A DNA stretch of 62,768 bases from M55B154 sp964486725. GTDB lineage: Bacteria > Spirochaetota > UBA4802 > UB4802. The notes below the pieces were generated by a model. It did no database searches. It saw only the letters and a program-made list of their open reading frames with translations, and had not been told where the DNA came from. The DNA lies in assembly GCA_964486725.1 (NCBI GenBank), contig CAZAOK010000008.1:1-62768 (forward strand). Reading direction: 5' to 3'. This document shows positions 43,191 through 51,768 of the stretch, in pieces. The position numbers and the translations under genes were made by a program. Within the stretch, counting starts at the first letter, position 1. Each line of letters opens with the position of its first letter.

Positions 43191-43248
43191 TTGACAGAAA
43201 TCCCATATATTTTTTTAATTCACACACTCAGCGCCAATCCTGGGTGTG
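43191..43248 (+). promoter_or_regulatory. Promoter region and hairpin ahead of tuf
   Basis: TTGACA at 43191-43196 has TAATTC as a poor -10 at 43216. CACACTCAG (43223-43231) then pairs with CTGGGTGTG (43240-43248), with one G-U, and TATATT follows directly (43250-43255) as an alternative -10. The gap from fusA to tuf is 324 bases and codes for nothing that I can see. Confidence 0.45.
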
Positions 43249-43291
43249 GTATATTAACGTATTAACATATAATTATGTACTAATCAATTAT

Positions 43292-43349
43292 AAGCAGTTC
43301 TTTCAGTTTCACAATATATTAATTAAAGCTATGTGAACTGCTTTTAAAC
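43292..43349 (+). promoter_or_regulatory. Candidate attenuator-type hairpin in the tuf leader
   Basis: AAGCAGTTC (43292-43300) pairs with GAACTGCTT (43335-43343), followed by TTTAAACTTTT. CAGTTTCACA (43304-43313) could pair instead with TGTGAACTG (43332-43340), so two structures exclude each other. No ligand-binding family is recognised. Confidence 0.45.
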
Positions 43350-43393
43350 TTTTGTCAAAAATACTACGAATATTTTAATTAAGGAGAAAGGAG

Positions 43394-44605
43394 ATGGCAA
43401 AGGAAAAATTCGATAGGAGTAAGCCACATGTCAACGTAGGTACCATTGGACATATTGACCACGGAAAGACTACGCTTACATCTGCAATAACAAAATGTCT
43501 TTTCTCAGCTTACGGTGAGGGAAAGGCAATTGATTTTGATCAAATAGACAATGCTCCTGAAGAAAAGGCCAGGGGGATAACGATCGCTACATCGCATCAG
43601 GAGTATACTACTCCGAAGAGGCATTATGCGCATGTTGACTGTCCTGGTCATGCTGACTACATTAAGAACATGATAACCGGTGCAGCCCAGATGGATGCTG
43701 CCATTCTTGTTGTAGCTGCGACTGATGGACCAATGCCTCAGACAAAGGAACACGTTCTGCTTGCTCGTCAGGTTAACGTTCCTTATATGGTTGTGTTCCT
43801 TAACAAGGTTGACCAGTTGGATCCATCTGACAAGGATGAACTGATTGAGCTGGTTGAAATGGAAGTAAGAGATCTCCTCAGCAAGTACGATTTTCCTGGT
43901 GATGAGATTCCAATTATTCCCGGATCGGCTCTCAAGGCGATGGAATGCGGTTGTGGTAAAGAAGATTGTGAAGCTTGCGGACCTATTATTAAACTGGGTC
44001 AGGCACTTGACGATTATATACCGGATCCGCAGCGAGACAAGGATAAGCCTTTCCTTATGCCAATAGAAGACGTTTTTTCTATTACCGGACGTGGAACGGT
44101 AGTTACTGGTAGAATTGAGCGTGGTATCGTTCATACCGGTGATGAGATAGAGATCGTTGGTTTTAGAGAAACAAGAAAGACAGTTGTGACCGGTGTTGAG
44201 ATGTTCCGTAAGATCCTTGATGAAGGTATGGCTGGTGACAATGTTGGTTGTCTGCTCCGAGGTATCGGAAAAGATGATGTGGAGCGGGGCCAGGTTCTTT
44301 CTAAACCAGGTGCGATTACTCCACACAGAAAATTTGATGCGGAAGTATATGTTCTTTCAAAAGAAGAAGGTGGACGTCATACACCATTTTTTGCCAACTA
44401 TCGTCCGCAGTTCTATTTCAGAACTACTGATGTAACAGGGATCATTGAGCTTCCTGAAGGCGTTGAGATGGTAATGCCGGGTGATAATGTAAAGATGAAA
44501 GTTGAGCTTATCACGCCGGTTGCCATGGACGAGGCACTTCGTTTTGCCATTAGAGAAGGTGGTAGAACCGTAGGTGCTGGTGTTGTTGCAAAGATTATCG
44601 AGTAA
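43394..44605 (+). CDS. tuf: Elongation factor Tu
   Basis: 403 aa. G1 is GHIDHGKTTLTSAI, G3 is DCPGHADYIKNM, G4 is NKVDQLD and SAL is in GSALKAME; domains II and III are normal (VVTGRIERG, GDNVKMKVEL). Between GSALKAM and the ALDDYIPDP helix is a short Cys-rich insertion, ECGCGKEDCEACGPIIK, with four Cys. GGAGAAAGGAG precedes the ATG. A single tuf copy is seen in the window. Confidence 0.97.
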   Translation: MAKEKFDRSKPHVNVGTIGHIDHGKTTLTSAITKCLFSAYGEGKAIDFDQIDNAPEEKARGITIATSHQEYTTPKRHYAHVDCPGHADYIKNMITGAAQMDAAILVVAATDGPMPQTKEHVLLARQVNVPYMVVFLNKVDQLDPSDKDELIELVEMEVRDLLSKYDFPGDEIPIIPGSALKAMECGCGKEDCEACGPIIKLGQALDDYIPDPQRDKDKPFLMPIEDVFSITGRGTVVTGRIERGIVHTGDEIEIVGFRETRKTVVTGVEMFRKILDEGMAGDNVGCLLRGIGKDDVERGQVLSKPGAITPHRKFDAEVYVLSKEEGGRHTPFFANYRPQFYFRTTDVTGIIELPEGVEMVMPGDNVKMKVELITPVAMDEALRFAIREGGRTVGAGVVAKIIE

Positions 44606-44648
44606 TTAAAAAAAATTACTTGATTTTACAATGCTGTGTAATAAATGT

Positions 44649-44686
44649 TGTCAGGCCATAGGAGATATGGCCTGACATGATATAAT
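44649..44686 (+). promoter_or_regulatory. Perfect 12-bp hairpin with extended -10 ahead of the S10 operon
   Basis: TGTCAGGCCATA (44649-44660) pairs perfectly with TATGGCCTGACA (44666-44677) around GGAGA. It is followed not by T residues but by TGATATAAT (44678-44686), an extended -10. Hence it looks like either a tuf terminator lacking a U tract or an operator for the rpsJ promoter. Confidence 0.55.
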
Positions 44687-44749
44687 GAATGTGTAATTAT
44701 TTGTGCTTTTGTCTAAAATTTGATTTAGAGTATGGAAAAGGGAAATAGA

Positions 44750-45067
44750 GTGGCAAAGCTGGCAGGACAACGAATTAGAGTAAAACTGAGATCGTACGAT
44801 GCAAAGCTGCTGGATCAATCGGCGGAAAAGATCGTGGCGACTACAAACAGAAGCGGCGCGAAGGTTGCGGGTCCAATACCTCTTCCGACACGAATTGAAA
44901 AGTTTTGTGTACTTCGCTCTCCTCATGTTAATAAGAAGTCGCGAGAGCAGTTTGAGATTAGAACTCATAAGCGGCTTATCGATATAATTGACCCGAACTC
45001 GGATACAGTGGAAGCGCTTATGAAGCTTGAACTTCCCGCCGGAGTTTCAGTCGATATTAAATCCTGA
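44750..45067 (+). CDS. rpsJ: 30S ribosomal protein S10 (NusE)
   Basis: 105 aa from GTG 44750, which has AAGGG eight bases upstream and gives VAKLAGQRIRVKL; ATG 44732 lacks a ribosome site. PIPLPTRIEKFCVLRSPHVNKKSREQFEIRTHKRLIDI (in pieces) is the S10 signature. It joins the 30S head and binds NusB/NusG. First gene of the S10-spc-alpha run. Confidence 0.95.
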   Translation: MAKLAGQRIRVKLRSYDAKLLDQSAEKIVATTNRSGAKVAGPIPLPTRIEKFCVLRSPHVNKKSREQFEIRTHKRLIDIIDPNSDTVEALMKLELPAGVSVDIKS

Positions 45068-45142
45068 TTATCGGCAGTTTTCTCTTTGTACATAGTGTGC
45101 GTATACGCGAATTGATATTATTGGCTAAAATGGGTTAGCAAG

Positions 45143-45760
45143 ATGAAGAAGGCTCTAATTGGCAGAAAACTTGGAATGAGCCAAGTATTTAAAGAAGATG
45201 GTACTGTTGTCCCAGTTACTATATGTGAACTCGGGCCATGTGTCGTCGTGCAGAAAAAGAATGAAGAAAAAGATGGCTATGGTGCCATCAAGCTTGGCTT
45301 TCTGGATACCAGGGAAAACCGTCTTACCAGGCCTGTGGCAATGGACCTGAAGAAAAAGGATATACCTTTCAAGAAGGTTTTCAGGGAAGTTCCGCTCTAT
45401 GATGAAACACTGGATGAAGGTAAAGTTCTTACGTGTGATATTTTCCAGGAGGACGATGTTGTACAGGTTACCGGGACTTCAAAAGGCAAGGGTTTTGCGG
45501 GTGTTGTAAAACGTCACGGGTTTGGTGGCGGACGAAAAACACACGGATCCCATTTTCACAGGGCCCCTGGTGCAATAGGTGCATGTGCGTTCCCTAACGA
45601 AGTATGGAAAGGGCAGAAAATGCCTGGAAGATATGGTGGTGACCGGGTGACGGTGAAGAACCTGAAGGTTGTGAAAGTATTAAAAGATAAAAACATAGTA
45701 ATGATTTCCGGAGCGGTGCCTGGTACAAGAAATTCAATAATTACGGTTAGAGAGAAATAG
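45143..45760 (+). CDS. rplC: 50S ribosomal protein L3
   Basis: 205 aa. MKKALIGRKLGMSQVF start, TGTSKGKGFAGVVKRHGFGGG and the GSHFHRAPGAIG loop near the peptidyl transferase centre, where a Gln that PrmB methylates in other species may differ. It lies 11 bases before rplD. Confidence 0.96.
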   Translation: MKKALIGRKLGMSQVFKEDGTVVPVTICELGPCVVVQKKNEEKDGYGAIKLGFLDTRENRLTRPVAMDLKKKDIPFKKVFREVPLYDETLDEGKVLTCDIFQEDDVVQVTGTSKGKGFAGVVKRHGFGGGRKTHGSHFHRAPGAIGACAFPNEVWKGQKMPGRYGGDRVTVKNLKVVKVLKDKNIVMISGAVPGTRNSIITVREK

Positions 45761-45771
45761 GCGGTTTCACC

Positions 45772-46392
45772 ATGCAAGTGGACAAGTATACAATAGATGG
45801 AAACAGCGCGGGTCAGGTGAACCTGGAAGATTCTGTTTTTAACGCAAAGGTAAATGATGTGCTCGTGTACGAGCTAATAAAGGCAGCAAATGCCAACCTT
45901 CGCCAGGGAAATCATGCTACCAAAGAGCGCTCGTTTGTGCGTGGTGGCGGTGCAAAACCATGGCGACAGAAAGGTACAGGCAGGGCACGGCAGGGCAGCA
46001 TTCGATCACCCCAGTGGGTTGGTGGTGGCGTTGTATTTGGCCCAAGTCCGAGAGATTATCGAATTGATATGCCGAAAAATTTAAAACGTCAAGCATACAG
46101 GTCTTTATTATCACTTAAGGCGAAACAGGGAGCCATTAAAATTGTAGATGATTTTTCCATAGAGAATGGTAAAACAAAAGAAATGGTTGCAATTGCCAAA
46201 AAGCTTGGTATTGAAAAAGGGGTGCTGGTAGTTGATGGAGAAGATTCAGCTATCAAGAGAGCAATGCGAAACATTGGATGGTTCAAGTATAATAATGTAA
46301 AGCGGCTTTCCAGCAGGGAAATCTTTTATTCAAAAACCCTCCTAATGACAGAAAGTGCTGTAAAATACCTGAACGAGAAGTATGCTAAGTAA
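45772..46392 (+). CDS. rplD: 50S ribosomal protein L4
   Basis: 206 aa. The exit-tunnel loop KERSFVRGGGAKPWRQKGTGRARQGSIRSPQWVGGG (in pieces) and the VFGPSPRDY block are present. In some bacteria L4 also represses the S10 operon; whether the hairpin at 44649-44677 is its target here is untested. Confidence 0.96.
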   Translation: MQVDKYTIDGNSAGQVNLEDSVFNAKVNDVLVYELIKAANANLRQGNHATKERSFVRGGGAKPWRQKGTGRARQGSIRSPQWVGGGVVFGPSPRDYRIDMPKNLKRQAYRSLLSLKAKQGAIKIVDDFSIENGKTKEMVAIAKKLGIEKGVLVVDGEDSAIKRAMRNIGWFKYNNVKRLSSREIFYSKTLLMTESAVKYLNEKYAK

Positions 46393-46404
46393 AGGGTAAG
46401 TGGA

Positions 46405-46689
46405 ATGAATTACAATGATATAATAATAAGACCGGTTGTGACAGAGAAGACCACGAATTTGTCCGAGCAGAACAAATATGTCTTCCAGGTTGCCAATTCA
46501 GCCAATAAAGATATGGTAAAGAAGGCTGTGAAAGAAATCTTTAATGTAACTCCAGACCGCGTGAATGTTATAATGATGCGTGGCAAGAAGAAAAGGGTAC
46601 GATACCAGTATGGGTATACAACAGCCTGGAAAAAAGCAATTGTTACCCTTAAGGCTGGAGACAAAATAGAACTATTCGAAAATCAGTAA
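46405..46689 (+). CDS. rplW: 50S ribosomal protein L23
   Basis: 94 aa. IIIRPVVTEKTTNL start, KYVFQVANSANKDMVKKAVKEIFNV and KKRVRYQYGYTTAWKKAIV. Sits at the tunnel exit, where trigger factor and SRP dock. Confidence 0.95.
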   Translation: MNYNDIIIRPVVTEKTTNLSEQNKYVFQVANSANKDMVKKAVKEIFNVTPDRVNVIMMRGKKKRVRYQYGYTTAWKKAIVTLKAGDKIELFENQ

Positions 46690-46730
46690 TAACGTATATA
46701 TTAAAAGTTTCAATTTCAGGTAAAAATACG

Positions 46731-47555
46731 ATGGGTATTAAAAACTTTAGACCAATAACACCAACACAGCGATACAAGACTAATCTCACGAAAGATGAGA
46801 TAACCAGTGACACCCCGGAAAAATCGCTCACAAAAGGCAGAAAAGAGTATGCCGGCCGTGGATACAAGGGGCACGTATCAGTCCGCCGGCGAGGTGGTGG
46901 CCATAAAAAACGATATAGGATAATCGATTTTAAACGTGACAAGTACGGGGTTGAAGGACGGGTAGATTCTGTAGAGTATGATCCAAACCGTTCAGCAAAT
47001 ATCGCACTTATTGTTTATCTTGATGGAGAAAAACGATACATTATATCTCCAGATTCTGTGAAGGTTGGCGATAAAATAATTGCTGGTGAAGACGTCGAGA
47101 TAAAAGCAGGAAATGCCCTTCCTTTGAAAAACATACCCGAAGGAACGCGAATTTATAATATTGAGCTGACAAAGGGTAAAGGCGGACAGCTTGCCCGATC
47201 CGCAGGTGTTGCCGCACATATAACCTCTAAAGAAGGAAAGTATTGTAATATCAAGCTTCCTTCCGGAGAGATACGAAGAATTAACAGGGAATGTTACGCG
47301 ACTATTGGTGAAGTGGGGAATAAGGATCACATCAATATTACCCTTGGAAAAGCAGGACGCAGCAGATGGCTTGGCAACAGGCCAAAGGTTAGAGGTGTTG
47401 CAATGAATCCGATTGATCACCCCCTTGGTGGTGGTGAAGGAAAATCTTCCGGTGGTCGTCATCCTGTATCACCTACAGGTCAGCCCACAAAGGGTTACAA
47501 GACACGAAAGAAAAATAAGTACAGTGATAACATGATAGTGAGAAGAAGGAAGTAA
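46731..47555 (+). CDS. rplB: 50S ribosomal protein L2
   Basis: 274 aa. GGGHKKRYRIIDFKRDK, TRIYNIELTKGKGGQLARSAG and the C-terminal RGVAMNPIDHPLGGGEGKSSGG with the conserved His near the peptidyl transferase centre. rpsS follows after 3 bases. Confidence 0.97.
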   Translation: MGIKNFRPITPTQRYKTNLTKDEITSDTPEKSLTKGRKEYAGRGYKGHVSVRRRGGGHKKRYRIIDFKRDKYGVEGRVDSVEYDPNRSANIALIVYLDGEKRYIISPDSVKVGDKIIAGEDVEIKAGNALPLKNIPEGTRIYNIELTKGKGGQLARSAGVAAHITSKEGKYCNIKLPSGEIRRINRECYATIGEVGNKDHINITLGKAGRSRWLGNRPKVRGVAMNPIDHPLGGGEGKSSGGRHPVSPTGQPTKGYKTRKKNKYSDNMIVRRRK

Positions 47556-47558
47556 AAA

Positions 47559-47846
47559 ATGGCACGATCGTTAAAGAAGGGACCGTACGTAGAAATCAAG
47601 CTTTTTAAAAAGATTGAAGAGATGAATTCTACTAATACCAGGAAAGCAATAAAAACATGGTCGAGAAGATCGACGATATTCCCCGAGATGATCGGACATA
47701 CGTTAATGGTTCATAATGGTAAAAATTTTATTCCAGTATATATAACTGAAAACATGGTTGGGCATAAGCTTGGTGAATTCGCTCCAACAAGAAATTATAG
47801 AGGACATACAAGTAAAGACGACAAGTTAGCGAAGAGGAAAAGATAA
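47559..47846 (+). CDS. rpsS: 30S ribosomal protein S19
   Basis: 95 aa. MARSLKKGPYVEIKLFKKI and WSRRSTIFPEMIGHTLMVHNG are family blocks. Its stop overlaps the rplV start by one base. Binds the 16S head with S13. Confidence 0.96.
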   Translation: MARSLKKGPYVEIKLFKKIEEMNSTNTRKAIKTWSRRSTIFPEMIGHTLMVHNGKNFIPVYITENMVGHKLGEFAPTRNYRGHTSKDDKLAKRKR

Positions 47847-48184
47847 TGGAAGCAAAGGCTTTTTCTAAATTTAACAGGATGTCTGCTTCTAAAGCCAGAC
47901 TGGTTGCAAATGAGATAAGGGGATATCCATTTCCTGAGGCAATTGATATATTAAAGGCAATACCCAAAAAGGCTTCAGGATTGATTCTGAAAACGCTTTA
48001 TTCTGCTGGCGCAAATGCAAAGTATGCCAGTCCTGATCTGCGTGAAGATGATCTTTATATCAAGAAAATAGTTATTGATGAAGGGCCCACTTTAAAAAGG
48101 TATAGACCACGGGCCAGGGGCAGAGCGACAAGGATCAGGAAAAGAACGAGCCATATTGAAATAGTTCTCTCTGATGAAAGTTAA
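47846..48184 (+). CDS. rplV: 50S ribosomal protein L22
   Basis: 112 aa. SKARLVANEIRGYPFPEAI and the tunnel hairpin GPTLKRYRPRARGRATRIRKRTSHI (in pieces). Coupled to rpsS by TAATG. Confidence 0.95.
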   Translation: MEAKAFSKFNRMSASKARLVANEIRGYPFPEAIDILKAIPKKASGLILKTLYSAGANAKYASPDLREDDLYIKKIVIDEGPTLKRYRPRARGRATRIRKRTSHIEIVLSDES

Positions 48185-48210
48185 AAATTTTGTAATATAA
48201 GGTAATTGTA

Positions 48211-48891
48211 ATGGGTCAGAAAGTCAATCCAATAGGTATACGCGTAGGTATTAACCGAAGCTGGGATTCTGTATGGTATGCGGATAAAAAAGAATATACT
48301 GATAATTTGCATGAAGATCTTAAGATTAAGAAATTTGTGCAGGATAAACACAAAAATGCCGGTATTGCCAGGATTACAATTGAAAGGTTTCCGGATCGGC
48401 TGAATGTGAACATCCATGCTGCTAGACCAGGATTGTTGATTGGCCGAAAAGGTGTTGATATTGAAGCACTTAAGAAAGATTTGCAAAAAATAGCTTCTAA
48501 GAATGTGTACATTAACATACACGAAGTAAAAAAACCTGAAAAAACTGCTAAACTGGTGGCAGAACAGGTTGCAGCGCAGCTTGTTTCACGATTTCCTTTC
48601 AGGCGTGCAGTAAAACAGGCCATATCTGGAGCAGTGAGAAGTGGTGCACTTGGTATAAAAGTAAATGTATCCGGACGTTTGAATGGTGCGGAAATGGCGC
48701 GATCAGAGTCTTACAAGGAAGGCAGAATACCACTTCATACGTTGCGTGCTGATATCGATTATGGATTAGCCGAAGCACACACTACTTTTGGAGTGATTGG
48801 TGTTAAGGTCTGGATTTACAATGGTGATGTATTGTCAGGCAGAGAAGAAACAGAAGAAGACAAGTACGCTGTTAAAAGAAAAACTAAGTAA
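48211..48891 (+). CDS. rpsC: 30S ribosomal protein S3
   Basis: 226 aa. MGQKVNPIGIRVGINRSWDS, the KH domain GLLIGRKGVDIEALKKDL, and the C-terminal domain with KVNVSGRLNGAEMARSE and PLHTLRADIDYG. Lines the mRNA entry. Confidence 0.96.
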   Translation: MGQKVNPIGIRVGINRSWDSVWYADKKEYTDNLHEDLKIKKFVQDKHKNAGIARITIERFPDRLNVNIHAARPGLLIGRKGVDIEALKKDLQKIASKNVYINIHEVKKPEKTAKLVAEQVAAQLVSRFPFRRAVKQAISGAVRSGALGIKVNVSGRLNGAEMARSESYKEGRIPLHTLRADIDYGLAEAHTTFGVIGVKVWIYNGDVLSGREETEEDKYAVKRKTK

Positions 48892-48913
48892 TAGTAGATA
48901 AGGGTTATTCACA

Positions 48914-49321
48914 ATGTTGATGCCGAAAAGGACAAAATATAGAAAGATACAGCGCGGGCGTATGAAAGGAAAAGCCCTGAAGGGATCTACAATAAATTTC
49001 GGGGAATTGGCGCTTAAGAGTGTTGAATGTGGAAAGATTTCCAGTCGCCAGATTGAGGCTGCCCGTATTGCAATATCAAGAAAAGTAAAAAGAGGCGGGA
49101 AACTGTGGATTCGAATATTCCCGGATAAGCCATTTACCAAGAAACCAGCAGAAACGCGAATGGGTAAAGGAAAAGGGAATCCTGAAGGATTTGTCGCAGA
49201 TGTGAAGCCGGGACGGATCCTTTTTGAGATATCAGGTGTTGATGATCAGTTAGCACGTGATGCGTTAAAAAATGCATCCAACAAGCTTCCTGTTAAAACG
49301 AAAATAATTTCTATTAAGTAG
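48914..49321 (+). CDS. rplP: 50S ribosomal protein L16
   Basis: 135 aa. MLMPKRTKYRKIQRGRMKGK, ISRQIEAARIAISRKVKRGGKLWIRIFPDKP-type block (here SSRQIEAARIAI) and RMGKGKGNPEG. Contacts the A site. Confidence 0.96.
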   Translation: MLMPKRTKYRKIQRGRMKGKALKGSTINFGELALKSVECGKISSRQIEAARIAISRKVKRGGKLWIRIFPDKPFTKKPAETRMGKGKGNPEGFVADVKPGRILFEISGVDDQLARDALKNASNKLPVKTKIISIK

Positions 49322-49344
49322 TACTGTAATCAGGGATATATACA

Positions 49345-49551
49345 ATGAAGGGTAAACTTGAAGAATTAACAATTGAGGAACTTGATAGGGGTCTCAGTGA
49401 AAGTAAAGAAGCGTTAAGGCTGGAAAGGTTTAAGGCAGTAACAAGTCGAGTTGAGAATCCCAAGAAAATGAGTGAGCTCAGGAAACATATTGCAAGGATC
49501 TTAACGCTTAAAAGTGAATATAAACTGGGTATCAGAGTAAAGCAAAAGTAA
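49345..49551 (+). CDS. rpmC: 50S ribosomal protein L29
   Basis: 68 aa, two long helices: KGKLEELTIEELDRGLSESKE and ENPKKMSELRKHIARILTL. Near the tunnel exit; 25 bases before rpsQ. Confidence 0.93.
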   Translation: MKGKLEELTIEELDRGLSESKEALRLERFKAVTSRVENPKKMSELRKHIARILTLKSEYKLGIRVKQK

Positions 49552-49576
49552 TTATTAAGGGTTGGAAGAACGAGCA

Positions 49577-49831
49577 ATGGAAAAAAAGAATCGTAAACAG
49601 CTGACTGGTAAAGTGGTTAGTAATAAAATGGATAAGACCGTTGTGGTTGAGATAGAGAAGTACATAATGCATCCTATTTACCACAAGTTTGTAAGAAGAA
49701 GAAAGCGGATTAAAAGCCATGATGATAGAAATGCATGCTCAATTGGGGATGTTGTTAGAATTGAAGAAACACGACCCATTTCAAAGCAAAAACGGTATCG
49801 ACTGGTAGAAATAATTGAGAAAGTGAAATAG
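49577..49831 (+). CDS. rpsQ: 30S ribosomal protein S17
   Basis: 84 aa from the ATG giving MEKKNRKQLTGKVVS, with GGAAGA upstream; a TTG at 49562 is less likely. KMDKTVVVEIEKYIMHPIYHK and GDVVRIEETRPISKQKRYRLVE are the family OB-fold blocks. Confidence 0.95.
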   Translation: MEKKNRKQLTGKVVSNKMDKTVVVEIEKYIMHPIYHKFVRRRKRIKSHDDRNACSIGDVVRIEETRPISKQKRYRLVEIIEKVK

Positions 49832-49841
49832 GGTTAGCGCA

Positions 49842-50234
49842 ATGATTCAAGTACAAACTATGCTCGATGTTGCTGATAATAGTGGAGTGAAAAAGGTTCA
49901 ATGTATAAAAATACTTGGTGGAACACGCCGAAGGTATGCCACTGTTGGTGATATTATTGTTGTGGCTGTTAAGGATTCACATCCTTCTTACGGCCTTAAA
50001 GATACAACAGGTAAGAAGGTTCACACAAAAGCTGTTTTGCGGGCTGTAGTTGTTAGAACAAAGAAGCCGGTACGACGAAATGACGGAACATATATCAGGT
50101 TTGATGATAATGCAGTAGCAATTATCGACTTGAAGGGTGAGCCAAGAGGGTCACGAATATTTGGACCTGTTGCACGGGAACTGCGCGAAAAGAATTTTCT
50201 GAAAATTGTTTCTTTGGCGCCAGAAGTATTATAG
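49842..50234 (+). CDS. rplN: 50S ribosomal protein L14 (long form)
   Basis: 130 aa, about 8 more than usual. MIQVQTMLDVADNSGVKKV and GSRIFGPVARELREKNFLKIVSLAPEVL are standard. The extra residues sit after VAVKDSHPSYGL, in DTTGKKVHTKAV, ahead of RAVVVRTKK. I recall a similar longer loop in Leptospira L14. Binds 23S rRNA and L19 at the subunit interface. Confidence 0.95.
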   Translation: MIQVQTMLDVADNSGVKKVQCIKILGGTRRRYATVGDIIVVAVKDSHPSYGLKDTTGKKVHTKAVLRAVVVRTKKPVRRNDGTYIRFDDNAVAIIDLKGEPRGSRIFGPVARELREKNFLKIVSLAPEVL

Positions 50235-50246
50235 AAGGTGGATGAT

Positions 50247-50564
50247 ATGGTTAAGTCAAAGTTAAAGAAAAATGATAACGTGATGGTAACATCAGGTGCT
50301 GATAGAGGGAAAAGGGGTAAAATTCTGTTTGTTGATAGAAAGCTTGGCAGGATAGTTATTGAAGGCATCAACAAGAAGAAGAAATTTGTGCGTCCCTCCC
50401 AGGAAAATCCAAAGGGTGGTGTTATAACTTTGGAATATCCCATAGATATATCTAATGCTATGATATTCTGCGATAAATGTAAAAAGGCTGTACGAATAGG
50501 TGTAAAGCAGAAAGATGACAGTAAGTTCAGGGTATGTAAAAATTGTGGAAAGAGTATTGATTAA
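50247..50564 (+). CDS. rplX: 50S ribosomal protein L24 (zinc-ribbon form)
   Basis: 105 aa from ATG 50247, with AAGGTGG upstream. KOW domain NDNVMVTSGADRGKRGKIL, then a C-terminal zinc ribbon with FCDKCKKAV and RVCKNCGKS. Initiates 50S assembly. Confidence 0.95.
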   Translation: MVKSKLKKNDNVMVTSGADRGKRGKILFVDRKLGRIVIEGINKKKKFVRPSQENPKGGVITLEYPIDISNAMIFCDKCKKAVRIGVKQKDDSKFRVCKNCGKSID

Positions 50565-50579
50565 TAAAGGGTGATGATA

Positions 50580-51128
50580 ATGGCTTCCAGACTTCGAGAG
50601 ACATATGATAAAAATATTAAAAAGAACCTTATGGAACGGTTCAAATTTTCATCCCCTATGGAATTACCGAAAATCGAGAAAATAGTTCTTAATGTAGGTA
50701 TGGGGGATGCACATGCTGATCAAAACGCGCTAAATTCGACAATTAATGAACTTAGTGCAATTACCGGTCAGAAAGCTGTCAAGACAGTGGCAAAGAAATC
50801 AATTGCCGCGTTTAAAATTCGCGAAGGGTATGATGTTGGTTGCAGGGTAACGCTTCGTGGAGAAAAAATGTATGAATTTCTTGACAGGTTGATCAATGTA
50901 TCTTTACCCAGGGTTCGTGACTTTAGAGGTCTATCTCCAAAGTCATTTGATAATTTTGGGAATTACAACTTTTCAGTTAAAGAACAGATTATATTCCCTG
51001 AGATAGATTTTGATAAGACTGACCAGATTTATGGAATAAATATTACAATAGTAACCAATGCAAAAAATTCAGAGCAAGCCAGGGCGCTGCTTGATGAATT
51101 CAAAATGCCATTTAGAGAAGCGAGGTAA
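50580..51128 (+). CDS. rplE: 50S ribosomal protein L5
   Basis: 182 aa from ATG 50580; AAAGGG lies about eight bases before it. LPKIEKIVLNVGMGDA, GQKAVKTVAKKSIAAFKIREG and LPRVRDFRGLSPKSFDNFGNY-type block. Binds 5S rRNA. The rpsN GTG starts 5 bases later. Confidence 0.96.
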   Translation: MASRLRETYDKNIKKNLMERFKFSSPMELPKIEKIVLNVGMGDAHADQNALNSTINELSAITGQKAVKTVAKKSIAAFKIREGYDVGCRVTLRGEKMYEFLDRLINVSLPRVRDFRGLSPKSFDNFGNYNFSVKEQIIFPEIDFDKTDQIYGINITIVTNAKNSEQARALLDEFKMPFREAR

Positions 51129-51133
51129 GAATC

Positions 51134-51319
51134 GTGGCCAGCGAAAGAATGTTTGCAAAAATGAGAAAAACACCAAAATTTAAGGTTCGACATAGAAACA
51201 GATGTAGAATTTGTGGAAGACCACGTGGATATCTTCGAAGGTTTGAAATGTGCAGGATTTGTTTAAGGGACCTGGCCAGTGAAGGTAAAATACCTGGTGT
51301 TACAAAATCATCTTGGTAA
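51134..51319 (+). CDS. rpsN: 30S ribosomal protein S14, zinc type
   Basis: 61 aa, GTG start. Two CxxC pairs (RCRICGRP and MCRICLRD) make it the short zinc form. KFKVRHRNRC is the usual lead. Sits in the 30S head. Confidence 0.95.
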   Translation: MASERMFAKMRKTPKFKVRHRNRCRICGRPRGYLRRFEMCRICLRDLASEGKIPGVTKSSW

Positions 51320-51343
51320 ATAATAAGGGAGTGTTTAAATATT

Positions 51344-51745
51344 ATGAGTAGTGTATCTGATCCTATCTCTGATATGTTAACAAGGATAAGGAATGCAATA
51401 AATGCAGGGCATCTTAAGGTAGATATACCTTCATCAAAATTAAAAATGGCTATTGCAAAAATATTAAAAGATGAAGGGTTTGTGAAAAACTTTAAAATTA
51501 TTGATGACAACAAACAGAAGATTTTGCGTGTGTATTTGAAATATGACAAGCAGAATCAGCCATCTGTTTTAAGTATTAAGAAGATTAGCAAACCAGGTAG
51601 AAGAGTATATATAAAGGCTGAGGATATAAAGCCTGTTTACAATAATATTGGTATATGGATTCTATCCACTTCAAAAGGAATAATTACCAACAAGGCCGCG
51701 AAACAACTCAATGTTGGTGGCGAAGTGCTTTGCGAGATATTATAA
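51344..51745 (+). CDS. rpsH: 30S ribosomal protein S8
   Basis: 133 aa. DPISDMLTRIRNAINAGH, and the C-terminal ILSTSKGIITNKAAKQLNVGGEVLCEI. Binds the 16S central domain; in E. coli it also represses the spc operon. Confidence 0.96.
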   Translation: MSSVSDPISDMLTRIRNAINAGHLKVDIPSSKLKMAIAKILKDEGFVKNFKIIDDNKQKILRVYLKYDKQNQPSVLSIKKISKPGRRVYIKAEDIKPVYNNIGIWILSTSKGIITNKAAKQLNVGGEVLCEIL

Positions 51746-51768
51746 TACAGGATAAATGAGTAATTGAT

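Noticed and set aside
43505..44326. Minus-strand frame of 273 codons inside tuf
   Set aside because: Antisense to tuf; long antisense frames in highly expressed genes come from codon bias.
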